Assembly (NCBI GenBank): GCA_903953195.1
Contig: CAJBIS010000227.1
Span: 1-17,375, forward strand
Reading direction: 5' to 3'
DNA length: 17,375 nucleotides
From: an uncultured Actinomycetes bacterium
GTDB lineage: Bacteria; Actinomycetota; Acidimicrobiia; Acidimicrobiales; Microtrichaceae
Position 1 is the stretch's first letter; every line of letters starts with the position of its first letter. Shown piece by piece: positions 1 to 7,001 of this stretch. The notes beneath the pieces are model-generated. The model had not been told where the DNA came from. It saw only the letters and a program-made list of their open reading frames with translations, and did not search any database. Both the position numbers and the translations under genes were made by a program.

Positions 1-31
1 CCGGTCGAACGCCGGCGCCACATCGCGACGC

Positions 32-65
32 TAGGTTGGCGTCGATGACCCGGTGCCGACCATGA
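32..65 (+). promoter_or_regulatory. Putative -10 element and leaderless 6-codon leader ORF
   Basis: TAGGTT at 32-37 fits the actinobacterial TAnnnT -10 pattern. An ATG lies exactly 8 bases after it, at 45-47, the same spacing as between the -10 and ATG of recG in this window, and both share the 11 bases CGTCGATGACC. The frame from ATG 45 encodes only MTRCRP and ends with TGA at 63-65, which overlaps the ATG at 62 of the next gene as ATGA. This would allow a leaderless mini-ORF to feed ribosomes into the membrane-protein gene, which has no visible Shine-Dalgarno sequence. The transcription start is inferred from spacing only; no -35 box is clear. Confidence 0.35.
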
Positions 66-430
66 CGGATCAGCTGCTGGGCGTCCACGAGTGGTGGGCC
101 TGGGTCACGGTGCTCGCCAACGCTGTCGCCGGCCTGTGGTGCCTCGGTGCCCACTGGATCCCGGCGCTGCGCATCCGACAGCTCTGGTGGTTCGTCGGTG
201 CCGCCGAGGTCACGATCTTCGTGCAGGTCGCACTCGGGGTGTACCTGATGGCGGCCGGTGGCCTGGAGGCCCCGGAGTTCCACATCTTCTACGGATTCGT
301 GGCGATCGTCGCGGTCGCGATCCTGTACGGCTACCGCACCCAGATCCGGGCGTGGCAGTACCTGCTCTACGGCTGGGGCGGACTGTTCGTGATGGGCCTG
401 TGCATCCGGGCCATGACTGTGAACCGCTGA
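62..430 (+). CDS. Small four-helix integral membrane protein, unknown function
   Basis: This encodes a 122-residue, strongly hydrophobic protein that I cannot assign to a named family. Four membrane segments can be read at about residues 10-30, 42-64, 71-90 and 99-116, joined by short basic or aromatic loops, with no signal peptide. Histidines H9, H31 and H74 lie at or near helix ends in Trp/Phe/Tyr-rich surroundings, which recalls small haem-binding four-helix proteins, but no defined haem motif is present, so this is only a suggestion. A GTG at 53 would add three residues. The ATG at 62 is preferred because it overlaps a short leader ORF as ATGA; neither start has a good ribosome binding site. 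The gene converges on pckG, with an inverted repeat between them. That it is a real gene is fairly sure; the function is open. Confidence 0.7.
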   Translation: MTDQLLGVHEWWAWVTVLANAVAGLWCLGAHWIPALRIRQLWWFVGAAEVTIFVQVALGVYLMAAGGLEAPEFHIFYGFVAIVAVAILYGYRTQIRAWQYLLYGWGGLFVMGLCIRAMTVNR

Positions 431-480
431 CCCGCCGGGCGGCGGCTCAGGCCAATCGCTGACCCGGCGGCCGGCGGGTC
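429..480. terminator. Inverted repeat between convergent genes, probable bidirectional terminator
   Basis: GACCCGCCGG at 429-438 is the exact reverse complement of CCGGCGGGTC at 471-480. Inside it a smaller hairpin can form at 461-480, with a 6-bp stem GACCCG/CGGGTC and an 8-base loop. The element starts in the stop codon of the membrane-protein gene and ends 15 bases before the pckG stop codon, where a terminator shared by both strands is expected. No run of T follows, which is common in GC-rich actinobacteria. Termination itself is inferred. Confidence 0.45.
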
Positions 481-494
481 AGGCCGCCTGCTGA

Positions 495-2303
495 TCAGCC
501 GTTGATGCGCCGTTCGAGATCACCGAGCTCGTCGCGCATGGCCGATGGCAGGCGCTCGCCGATCGAGTCGAAGTGGGCGTTGATCAGCTCCACCTCGTCC
601 TTCCAGGCGATCGGATCCACCTCGAGCAGCGCGTCGAGTGTGCCGGCGTCGATGTCGAGGCCGTCCAGATCGAGCGACTCGGGAGTCGGCACGTTGCCGA
701 TGGCGGTCTCGACGGCGTCCGCCGTGCCGGCGACCCGCTCGAGGACCCACTTGAGCACCCGGCTGTTCTCACCGAAGCCCGGCCAGAGGACTGAGCCCTC
801 GTCGGACTTGCGGAACCAGTTGACCCAGTAGAGCTTCGGCAGCTTGTCGGCGTCGGTTGCCGCACCGACGTCCAGCCAGTGCGAGATGTAGTCGCCGACG
901 TTGTACCCCATGAAGGGGAGCATCGCGAACGGATCGAAGCGCACCTCGCCGACGACGCCGGCCGCGGCCGCCGTCTTCTCGGAGCTCATGATCGAGCCGA
1001 GGAACGCACCGTGCTGCCACGAGAACGACTCGGTCACCAGCGGCACGTTCGTGGCGCGCCGGCCGCCGAAGAGGATCGCCGAGATCGGCACGCCGGCCGG
1101 GTCCTCCCACGTGGGCGAGATGGACGGGCACTGTGCCGCCGGAGCGGTGAACCGGGCGTTCGGGTGGGCGGCCGGGGTGTCGGACGCCGGGGTCCAGTCG
1201 TTGCCCCGCCAGTCGACCAGGTGAGCCGGCGGCTCGTCCGACATGTCCTCCCACCAGACGTCGCCGTCGTCGGTCTTCGCGACGTTCGTGAAGATGGAGT
1301 TGCCCCAGAGGGTCTCCATGGCGTTGTGGTTGGTGGTGTCGGACGTGCCCGGGGCCACGCCGAAGAATCCGGCTTCGGGGTTGATGGCGTAGAGCCGACC
1401 GTCGTCACCGAACTTCATCCACGCGATGTCGTCACCGACGGTCTCGACCTTCCAACCCGGCAGCGTCGGGATCAGCATCGCCATGTTGGTCTTGCCACAC
1501 GCCGACGGGAACGCGGCGGCCACGTAGCTGGTCTCGCCATCGGGCGGCGTGATGCCGAGGATGAGCATGTGCTCGGCCATCCAGCCCTCGTCGCGGGCCA
1601 TGGTCGAGGCGATGCGGAGCGCGAAGCACTTCTTGCCGAGCAGCGCGTTGCCGCCGTAGCCCGAGCCGTACGACCAGATCTCTCGGGTCTCGGGGAAGTG
1701 CGAGATGTACTTGTTCTCGCCGTCGCACGGCCAGGCGACATCGTCGCGGGCGTTGCCGTCGGCGTCGACGAGCGGGTAGCCGACCGAGTGCACGCACGGC
1801 ACGAACTCGCCGTCGGCACCGAGCACGTCGAGTGCCCCCTGGCCCATCCGCGTCATGATCCGCATGGACACCGCCACGTAGGGCGAGTCGGTCAGCTGCA
1901 CACCGATGTGGGCGATCGGCGAGCCGAGCGGCCCCATCGAGAACGGCACGACGTACATGGTCCGGCCGCGCATGGAGCCTCGGTAGAACTCGAGCATCTC
2001 GGCCTTGAGTTCGGACGGGTCACGCCAGTGGTTGGTGGGGCCGGCGTCGATCTCGCGCTCGGACGCGATGAACGTGCGGTCCTCGACGCGTGCCACGTCG
2101 GCGGGGTCGGACAGTGCCAGATAGCTGTTCGGGCGCTTGGCATCGCTCAGGCGCTCGAAGGTGCCGCCCTCGACGAGCGCCGCGCAGTAGCGGTCGTACT
2201 CCTCGGCGGAGCCGTCGCACCACTCGACGGCGTCGGGCTGGAAGATCTCCTCCCAGTGGGCGACCCAGTCGATCAGCTTCTGGTTGCTGCTGGTCCCTGC
2301 CAT
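495..2303 (-). CDS. pckG: Phosphoenolpyruvate carboxykinase (GTP)
   Basis: This is the cytosolic GTP-dependent PEP carboxykinase (EC 4.1.1.32), which interconverts oxaloacetate plus GTP with phosphoenolpyruvate plus CO2 and GDP, for gluconeogenesis or anaplerosis. It is 602 residues, normal for the GTP family and longer than ATP-type enzymes. Visible motifs are the substrate loop region YGSGYGGNALLGKK at about 212-225, the P-loop FPSACGKTN at 265-273 with the reactive Cys269, DDIAW at 291-295 for metal binding, NPEAGFFGVAPGTS at 308-321, and FGGRR at 412-416 near the nucleotide site. All expected key residues are present, so an active enzyme is likely. The ATG start is supported by GGGAG five bases upstream. 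It lies 25 bases downstream of a cold-shock-domain gene on the same strand, so the two are probably co-transcribed. Confidence 0.97.
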   Translation of the reverse strand: MAGTSSNQKLIDWVAHWEEIFQPDAVEWCDGSAEEYDRYCAALVEGGTFERLSDAKRPNSYLALSDPADVARVEDRTFIASEREIDAGPTNHWRDPSELKAEMLEFYRGSMRGRTMYVVPFSMGPLGSPIAHIGVQLTDSPYVAVSMRIMTRMGQGALDVLGADGEFVPCVHSVGYPLVDADGNARDDVAWPCDGENKYISHFPETREIWSYGSGYGGNALLGKKCFALRIASTMARDEGWMAEHMLILGITPPDGETSYVAAAFPSACGKTNMAMLIPTLPGWKVETVGDDIAWMKFGDDGRLYAINPEAGFFGVAPGTSDTTNHNAMETLWGNSIFTNVAKTDDGDVWWEDMSDEPPAHLVDWRGNDWTPASDTPAAHPNARFTAPAAQCPSISPTWEDPAGVPISAILFGGRRATNVPLVTESFSWQHGAFLGSIMSSEKTAAAAGVVGEVRFDPFAMLPFMGYNVGDYISHWLDVGAATDADKLPKLYWVNWFRKSDEGSVLWPGFGENSRVLKWVLERVAGTADAVETAIGNVPTPESLDLDGLDIDAGTLDALLEVDPIAWKDEVELINAHFDSIGERLPSAMRDELGDLERRING

Positions 2304-2328
2304 GTCGGCTCCCTGCTCAGTTCGTCGC

Positions 2329-2598
2329 TCAGCGCTGCTGCTGATCGATTCGATCGGTGGCTGGCTCGGCGTGCCCCTGGAAGTCAGGGGTGCCCATGTC
2401 GCGCTCGGAACCGAGGTTGAGGCCGGTGGCCCGTCCGTCGGCGTCGAGCTCGAAGCGCACTCGCTGGCCCTGCCGGAGCATCCGGAACAGTGAACCCACG
2501 AGCGCGTCGGGAGCCAGATCGAACTCGGCGAAGTCGGTGTCGGACACCACGATGCCGTCGCCGGTGGACGGGTCGTAGGACTTGATCACACCTTGCAC
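2329..2598 (-). CDS. Divergent cold-shock-domain protein
   Basis: This 89-residue protein has an OB-fold resembling CspA: it opens MQGVIKSYDPSTGDG, where CspA has GIVKWFNADKGFG, and continues through a QGQRVRFEL strand as in cold-shock proteins. The nucleic-acid-binding surface is changed. The RNP1 region reads GDGIVV and the RNP2 region FAEFDLAP, so the stacking aromatics and the usual VFVH are missing. About 25 polar residues follow the domain. A GTG start is chosen because AGGAG lies nine bases upstream at 2608-2612 and because it places the domain at the N-terminus as in CspA; an open frame continues upstream to 2646 but adds only unrelated residues. The gene sits 25 bases before pckG and 117 bases after rpmB, and that gap holds only a weak GC hairpin (2651-2664). 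I infer a regulatory or RNA-binding role linked to pckG. The exact function is unknown. Confidence 0.8.
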   Translation of the reverse strand: MQGVIKSYDPSTGDGIVVSDTDFAEFDLAPDALVGSLFRMLRQGQRVRFELDADGRATGLNLGSERDMGTPDFQGHAEPATDRIDQQQR

Positions 2599-2715
2599 CT
2601 GATCTGGCTCCTGATTCCGGTCAGAGCGGGCGAACTGCCAGCCCATCCGACTCGCCGGGGCGAGCGGATGCGGTCACGGTACCGACCCGGGCGGGGTGCG
2701 GCAAAGCAATGGTGT

Positions 2716-2925
2716 TCAGCTGGTGACGGGGCGCTTGGTCGGCTTGGTGACCTTGCCCGCCTTGATGCAGCTGGTGCACACGTTCATGCGGCGGGTGGTG
2801 CCACCGATCTTCACGCGGATGCGCTGGATGTTCGGGTTCCAACGCCGCTTCGTGCGTCGGTGCGAGTGGCTCAGCCGCATGCCGAACGCCGGTCGTTTGT
2901 CGCAGATCTCGCAGACGGAGGCCAT
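2716..2925 (-). CDS. rpmB: 50S ribosomal protein bL28
   Basis: This encodes bL28, a small basic protein of the large ribosomal subunit, 69 residues, within the family range. The start MASVCEICDKRPAFG and the core SHRRTKRRWNPNIQ are characteristic. Two CxxC pairs, C5/C8 and C50/C53, form the zinc-binding (C+) version of the protein. In actinobacteria C+ forms often coexist with zinc-free paralogues under Zur control elsewhere in the genome; no paralogue is visible here. The ATG is preceded by GGAG nine bases upstream (2935-2938). It is transcribed divergently from recG, from a recognisable promoter at 2971-2999. Confidence 0.97.
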   Translation of the reverse strand: MASVCEICDKRPAFGMRLSHSHRRTKRRWNPNIQRIRVKIGGTTRRMNVCTSCIKAGKVTKPTKRPVTS

Positions 2926-2970
2926 GTCTCAGTGCTCCATGTGGTGACAGGCCGTGCTGGCCGAGTCGCC

Positions 2971-2999
2971 ACCGTAGCGGCTGTGCCGCGGTCTGTGAA
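2971..2999 (-). promoter_or_regulatory. Promoter for rpmB
   Basis: Read on the minus strand, TTCACA (2999-2994) matches the -35 consensus TTGACA at five of six positions. It is followed after exactly 17 bases by TACGGT (2976-2971), a TAnnnT -10. A start about 7 bases further on gives a leader of roughly 40 bases before the rpmB ATG. The same TACGGT hexamer appears ahead of moxR. This is the clearest two-box promoter in the window, though it is not experimentally supported. Confidence 0.55.
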
Positions 3000-3010
3000 A
3001 GTCGCCGCCC

Positions 3011-3051
3011 GGGCCACCCGGGCCGACCGGGCCACCCGGGCCGGCTGGGCC
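3011..3051. repeat. 9-bp-period GGGCC tandem repeat
   Basis: The pentamer GGGCC starts at 3011, 3020, 3029, 3038 and 3047, an exact 9-base spacing. The four intervening bases are ACCC, GACC, ACCC and GGCT. The array fills the space between the rpmB -35 box (2999) and the recG -10 box (3058), so it occupies the place where the recG -35 would be. It could be a regulator-binding or DNA-curvature element, or simply a GC microsatellite; read on the minus strand it would encode a collagen-like Gly-x-y string, but no gene supports that. Confidence 0.75.
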
Positions 3052-3057
3052 GCTCGG

Positions 3058-3063
3058 TAGTCT
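3058..3063 (+). promoter_or_regulatory. -10 element of leaderless recG promoter
   Basis: TAGTCT fits the TAnnnT -10 pattern and ends 7 bases before the recG ATG at 3071. A transcript starting about 7 bases downstream would therefore begin at or next to the start codon, without a leader, and no Shine-Dalgarno sequence is present. The identical hexamer TAGTCT lies in front of ftsY at the other end of the window. Confidence 0.5.
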
Positions 3064-3070
3064 CTCGTCG

Positions 3071-5233
3071 ATGACCGGCCCGCCGTTGACGCTCGTCGAC
3101 CTCGCCGCCATGCCGGTGTCGAAGCTCGAGCGTGTCGGCCCCCGGAAGCTCGAATCGATGGAGCAGGTCGGCATCCGCTCGCTGCTGGACCTGCTCACGT
3201 GGTACCCGCGTCGATATCTGGACCGGAGCCGCGAATCGACCATCGCCGAGCTCGCCGCCGGCGAGGAGGCGCTCGTGCTCGCCCGGGTGGTCTCGGTCGA
3301 GTCGCGCCGGGTGCGCAACCACCGGGTGATGGTGACGGCGGAGTTCCGCGACCGGAGTGGTCGGCTCCGCTGCACGTTCTTCAACCAGCCGTGGCGCAAG
3401 CAGCAGCTCGAGACGCTCATCGGCGACGTCGAGATCGCAGTGTTCGGTCGACTCGAGCTCTTCCAGGGTCGTCGCCAGATGACCAATCCGGTGATCGACC
3501 CGGTCGGCGACCGGACCGGCCGCATCATTCCCGTGTACCCGCAGTCCGAGAAGGCCCGGTTGACCACGTGGAACCTGGCCGAGTGGACCGGCCAGACGCT
3601 GCGCCGCTGCGCGCCGCGCGGCATCGCGGATCCGCTCCCCGATGAGATCCGACGCCGGCTGGGCCTGATCGGACGCGAGTTGGCGTTCACCGACATCCAC
3701 CAACCCGCCGACCTGCACGACGTCCATGCGGCGCGCAATCGGCTGGTCTTCGACGAGCTGCTCCGACTCCAACTGGCTCTGGTCCGGCGCAAGCGCGAGC
3801 TGGAGTCGTCGTCGCTCGGCATCGAACATGCCGTTGGCCCACGGTCGGACGAGGCCAGCGTGCCCGGTCTCGTCGACCGGTTCATCGGCGCGCTGCCGTA
3901 TCCGCTCACGGGCGCGCAGCGGCGTGCCGGCGACGAGATCGCCGCGGATCTGGCGCGCCCGCTGCCGATGCACCGGCTGCTGCAGGGCGACGTCGGCGCG
4001 GGCAAGACGGTGGTCGCGGTCGAGGCGATGCTCGGCGCGGTCCAGGGCGGACACCAGGCCGCGCTCATGGCACCCACCGAGGTCCTCGCCGAGCAGCACG
4101 CCCAGGGCATCCGGTCGATGCTCGCAGGGCTCACGATCGACGACGACGGATCACTGCTCGGCAGCCGGCCGGTCGAGGTGGCGCTGCTGACCGGCCGCAC
4201 CCCTGCGGCGGAGCGGCGCCGGATCCTGGCGGGCCTCGCCGACGGGAGCATCCCGTTCGCCATCGGCACCCACGCGCTGATCGAGGACGCCGTGCGGTTC
4301 GCGTCGCTCGGCGTCGTGGTGATCGACGAGCAGCACCGGTTCGGCGTCGAGCAGCGCGCCGCGCTCCGGGACGTCGGCTCCGGCGACGCCGTGCCCGACG
4401 TGCTGGTGATGACGGCGACGCCGATTCCGCGCACGGCGGCGATGACGGTCTTCGGCGACCTCGACCTGACGGTGCTCGACGAACTGCCGCCGGGCCGGAC
4501 GCCGATCACCACCGAATGGCTCGTCGGCGACGAGGGCGAGGCGGCGGCATGGGAGGCGGTCCGGGCCGAGGTGGCCGATGGTCGCCGCGCCTACGTGGTG
4601 TGCCCGCTGATCGAGGAGTCGGCGAAGCTCGAGGCCTCGTCGGCCGAGGAGGTCCACGATCGACTCCGTGCCGGGCCGTTGGCGGGGCTCGAGGTCGGCC
4701 TGCTGCACGGCCGCATGAAGGCGGACGACAAACAGGACGTCATGGACCGGTTCCGGGCGGGGAGCGTGCAGGTGTTGGTGGCGACGACGGTCATCGAGGT
4801 CGGGGTCGACGTCCCGGAGGCCACGGTGATGGTCGTGCTCGACGCCGACCGGTTCGGGATCGCCCAGTTGCACCAGTTGCGCGGTCGCGTCGGACGCGGG
4901 TCGGCGGCCAGCCGGTGCATCCTGCTCACCTCCGGACCCTCTGGTCCTGACGGCTCGGCCCGGCTCGAGGCGCTCGTCCGAACACGCGACGGGTTCGAGC
5001 TCGCCGAGATCGACCTGGACCTGCGGGGCGAGGGCACGGTGATGGGGGACCGTCAGAAGGGGAGGAGTGACCTGCGGCTGGCCTCGCTGCGACGCGACCG
5101 CGAGTGGGTCGAGGCGGCACGATCGGTGGCACTCGAACTCGTGGACGCCACCGGTGTGGTCACGGTGCCGGAACTCGCAGCGGAGCTGACGCTCCTCGAC
5201 GCCGAGGACGAAGCGTTCCTCACGAAGTCGTGA
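3071..5233 (+). CDS. recG: ATP-dependent DNA helicase RecG
   Basis: RecG is a superfamily 2 double-strand DNA translocase that regresses stalled replication forks and remodels branched recombination intermediates. The 720-residue product is close to the family length of about 690. It has an N-terminal wedge/OB domain (about 60-160), then the helicase core with Walker A GDVGAGKT at 306-313, the DEQH box at 419-422, motif III TATPIPRT at 448-455, and motif VI QLRGRVGRG at 602-610. The C-terminal RecG motif follows, with GEGTVMGDRQKG at 653-664 in place of the commoner GD-LGTRQSG form. All helicase motifs are intact. The ATG at 3071 is supported by a -10 element directly upstream that implies a leaderless mRNA. 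Its stop overlaps the rsmD start as GTGA, so the two are translationally coupled. Confidence 0.97.
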   Translation: MTGPPLTLVDLAAMPVSKLERVGPRKLESMEQVGIRSLLDLLTWYPRRYLDRSRESTIAELAAGEEALVLARVVSVESRRVRNHRVMVTAEFRDRSGRLRCTFFNQPWRKQQLETLIGDVEIAVFGRLELFQGRRQMTNPVIDPVGDRTGRIIPVYPQSEKARLTTWNLAEWTGQTLRRCAPRGIADPLPDEIRRRLGLIGRELAFTDIHQPADLHDVHAARNRLVFDELLRLQLALVRRKRELESSSLGIEHAVGPRSDEASVPGLVDRFIGALPYPLTGAQRRAGDEIAADLARPLPMHRLLQGDVGAGKTVVAVEAMLGAVQGGHQAALMAPTEVLAEQHAQGIRSMLAGLTIDDDGSLLGSRPVEVALLTGRTPAAERRRILAGLADGSIPFAIGTHALIEDAVRFASLGVVVIDEQHRFGVEQRAALRDVGSGDAVPDVLVMTATPIPRTAAMTVFGDLDLTVLDELPPGRTPITTEWLVGDEGEAAAWEAVRAEVADGRRAYVVCPLIEESAKLEASSAEEVHDRLRAGPLAGLEVGLLHGRMKADDKQDVMDRFRAGSVQVLVATTVIEVGVDVPEATVMVVLDADRFGIAQLHQLRGRVGRGSAASRCILLTSGPSGPDGSARLEALVRTRDGFELAEIDLDLRGEGTVMGDRQKGRSDLRLASLRRDREWVEAARSVALELVDATGVVTVPELAAELTLLDAEDEAFLTKS

Positions 5234-5829
5234 GGGTCGTCGCCGGCACCGCACGCGGCCGCCGCCTCGAGGCGCCGCCGGGGTCGTCGGTGCGACCGAC
5301 GACGGACCGCGTGCGCGAGTCGGTGTTCAACTCGCTCGGTTCGTCGGGGCTCGTCGTCGACGCCGCCGTGCTCGACCTCTTCGCCGGCACGGGCGCGCTC
5401 GGCATCGAGGCGCTGTCGCGCGGGGCGCGCCGCGCCACGTTCGTCGAGCGTGATCGCGTCGCCGCCGACACGGTGCGCGCAAATCTCGAACGGACGGGTC
5501 TGGCGGATCGGTCGCAGGTGGTCGGCGTCGACGCCATCGAGTTCGTCCGGCGGACTGCGTCGGCCGGAGCGGACGACCCGTACGACCTGGTGCTGCTCGA
5601 CCCGCCGTACGCGTTCGACGGGTGGCCCGCGCTGCTCGCCGCCGTCGGCACCCGCTGGCCCGGCGCGTGTGTCGTCGCCGAGTCCGATCGTCCCCTCGGC
5701 GACGCAGTGACCGACTCGTCGGAGCGATTGGTGACCGTGCGTCGTTACGGAACTACGGTGGTCACGATCTTCCGGGCCGCAGAAGATCAGGATCGCGGCG
5801 ACGATCCGGACGCTGACGGACCGGACTGA
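5230..5829 (+). CDS. rsmD: 16S rRNA (guanine(966)-N(2))-methyltransferase RsmD
   Basis: RsmD methylates N2 of G966 in 16S rRNA, using S-adenosylmethionine, during 30S assembly. The 199-residue protein begins MRVVAGTARGRRL, the typical family start. It carries the SAM-binding motif LDLFAGTGALGIEALSRGA at 48-66 and the catalytic DPPY at 124-127, and ends in an acidic tail (about 184-199). The GTG at 5230 is chosen because it gives this canonical N-terminus and overlaps the recG stop as GTGA; the frame stays open about 126 bases upstream inside recG, but that part has no family similarity. It lies 32 bases before coaD, an association also known from mycobacteria. Confidence 0.95.
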   Translation: MRVVAGTARGRRLEAPPGSSVRPTTDRVRESVFNSLGSSGLVVDAAVLDLFAGTGALGIEALSRGARRATFVERDRVAADTVRANLERTGLADRSQVVGVDAIEFVRRTASAGADDPYDLVLLDPPYAFDGWPALLAAVGTRWPGACVVAESDRPLGDAVTDSSERLVTVRRYGTTVVTIFRAAEDQDRGDDPDADGPD

Positions 5830-5861
5830 GGCCGGCACGGAACCCATCGGGAGGACACGGC

Positions 5862-6356
5862 GTGACAGTGGTGCTGTACCCGGGATCGTTCGACCCGATC
5901 CACAACGGACACGTCGAGATCGTCGAGACGGCGTCGCGCCTGTTCGACCGCGTCGTCGTCGCGGCGATGCGCAACCCGCAGAAGGGCCAGACGCTGTTCA
6001 CGCTCGATGAGCGTCAGGAGCTGATCGAGTCGTCGCTCGCGCATCTCGACAACGTCGAGGTCACGATGTTCTCGTCGTTGGTCGTCGACCTCGCCCGACA
6101 GGTCGGCGCGCACTTCATCGTCAAGGGGCTGCGGGCGGTGTCGGACTTCGAGTCCGAACTGCAGATGGCGCAGATGAACCGCTCGATCTCCGGAGTCGAC
6201 ACACTGTTCATCCCGTCGGCATCCCGGAACTCGTTCCTGGCGTCGCGGCTGATCCGTGAGGTGGCCCGATTCGGTGGGGACGTCAGCAACATGGTGCCGG
6301 AACCGGTGGCCCAGCGTCTCGCGGCGCAGCTCGGCGACGCCGGCGGGTCCACCTGA
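5862..6356 (+). CDS. coaD: Pantetheine-phosphate adenylyltransferase
   Basis: CoaD (EC 2.7.7.3) transfers AMP from ATP to 4'-phosphopantetheine to give dephospho-CoA, the penultimate step of coenzyme A synthesis. The 164-residue length is standard. Visible are YPGSFDPIHNGH at 6-17 with the HxGH nucleotidyltransferase motif, KGLRAVSDFESE at 88-99 and the C-terminal signature SRLIREVARFGGDVS at 128-142. The start is GTG at 5862, with GGGAGG at 5849-5854 seven bases upstream. The product supplies the cofactor later attached to the acyl carrier protein encoded about 1.7 kb downstream. A compact hairpin follows the stop codon. Confidence 0.97.
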   Translation: MTVVLYPGSFDPIHNGHVEIVETASRLFDRVVVAAMRNPQKGQTLFTLDERQELIESSLAHLDNVEVTMFSSLVVDLARQVGAHFIVKGLRAVSDFESELQMAQMNRSISGVDTLFIPSASRNSFLASRLIREVARFGGDVSNMVPEPVAQRLAAQLGDAGGST

Positions 6357-6359
6357 GCG

Positions 6360-6374
6360 GCTCGCCGGGCGAGC
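6360..6374 (+). terminator. Compact hairpin after coaD
   Basis: GCTCGC at 6360-6365 and GCGAGC at 6369-6374 form a perfect 6-bp stem with a three-base loop, starting four bases after the coaD stop. No T-run follows and the next gene begins at 6405, so it may only attenuate transcription or mark an mRNA end. Confidence 0.3.
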
Positions 6375-6404
6375 ACACTGGACGACGACCGAGGCAGGAC
6401 GAGC

Positions 6405-7001
6405 ATGAGTACGCGATCTGACGACGACTTCGACGACGAACCGCCCCGCCGGCCGGGTGCGGCCGACCCCTATCGCATGCCCGAGACCGAGCAGGTGCTG
6501 CGTCGCGTCATCGAGATCGTCGAGGGGGCGCCCGGGATGCCGATGTCGGCGTCGGTGCGCGTGAACAAGGAAGAGCTGCTCGAGCTCCTCGACGACGCCG
6601 TCGCCCGACTGCCGGAGGAGCTGCGCAGCGCCCGCTGGCTGCTCAAGGAGGCGGACGAGTTCAAGTCCCGCACCCGGCGCGAGGGTGACGAGATCATCGA
6701 GGACGCCCGGTCGCGTGTCGCCCACATGGTGCAGCGCACCGAAGTGGCCAAGGCGGCCGAGGCCCGGGCCCGACAGATCATCGAGGACGCCGAGGGCGAG
6801 GCCCGTCGGATGCGCCGTGAGACCGAGGACTTCTGCGATCAGAAGCTCGCGAGCTTCGAGAACGTGCTCGACCGGATCCACAAGACGGTCTCGGCCGGAC
6901 GGGCGAAGCTTGCGGCGCCGACGATCGAGGAGGCCGAGCTCGGCGAGCTCGACGAGTCCGACCTCGACGACGCACCCGCGATCTTCGACCAGGAGTCGTG
7001 A
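6405..7001 (+). CDS. SepIVA-like / DivIVA-family coiled-coil protein
   Basis: The protein has 198 residues: a disordered acidic N-terminus (1-25), a conserved segment with MPETEQVLRRVIEIV (25-39) and VNKEELLELLDDAV (53-66), a long charged coiled coil (about 70-165), and an acidic tail (about 173-198). Composition and location resemble SepIVA of mycobacteria (Rv2927c), a DivIVA-like septation factor also encoded beside the DUF177 gene. Similar proteins are sometimes annotated as ATP synthase subunit B-like because of the coiled coil, but there is no membrane segment. By analogy it would act at the cell pole or septum in envelope growth; this is inference. AGGA lies five bases before the ATG. 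Its stop overlaps the start of yceD as GTGA, so the two are coupled. Confidence 0.75.
   Translation: MSTRSDDDFDDEPPRRPGAADPYRMPETEQVLRRVIEIVEGAPGMPMSASVRVNKEELLELLDDAVARLPEELRSARWLLKEADEFKSRTRREGDEIIEDARSRVAHMVQRTEVAKAAEARARQIIEDAEGEARRMRRETEDFCDQKLASFENVLDRIHKTVSAGRAKLAAPTIEEAELGELDESDLDDAPAIFDQES

Noticed and set aside
879..2420. A 513-codon open frame on the plus strand opposite pckG
   Set aside because: It is an antisense shadow of pckG with the same composition bias and no family similarity or ribosome binding site.
2621..4512. Long minus-strand open frames across recG, including a collagen-like Gly-x-y stretch at about 3005-3051
   Set aside because: They run opposite to recG and through rpmB. 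The collagen-like string is only the 9-bp GGGCC repeat read in one frame.
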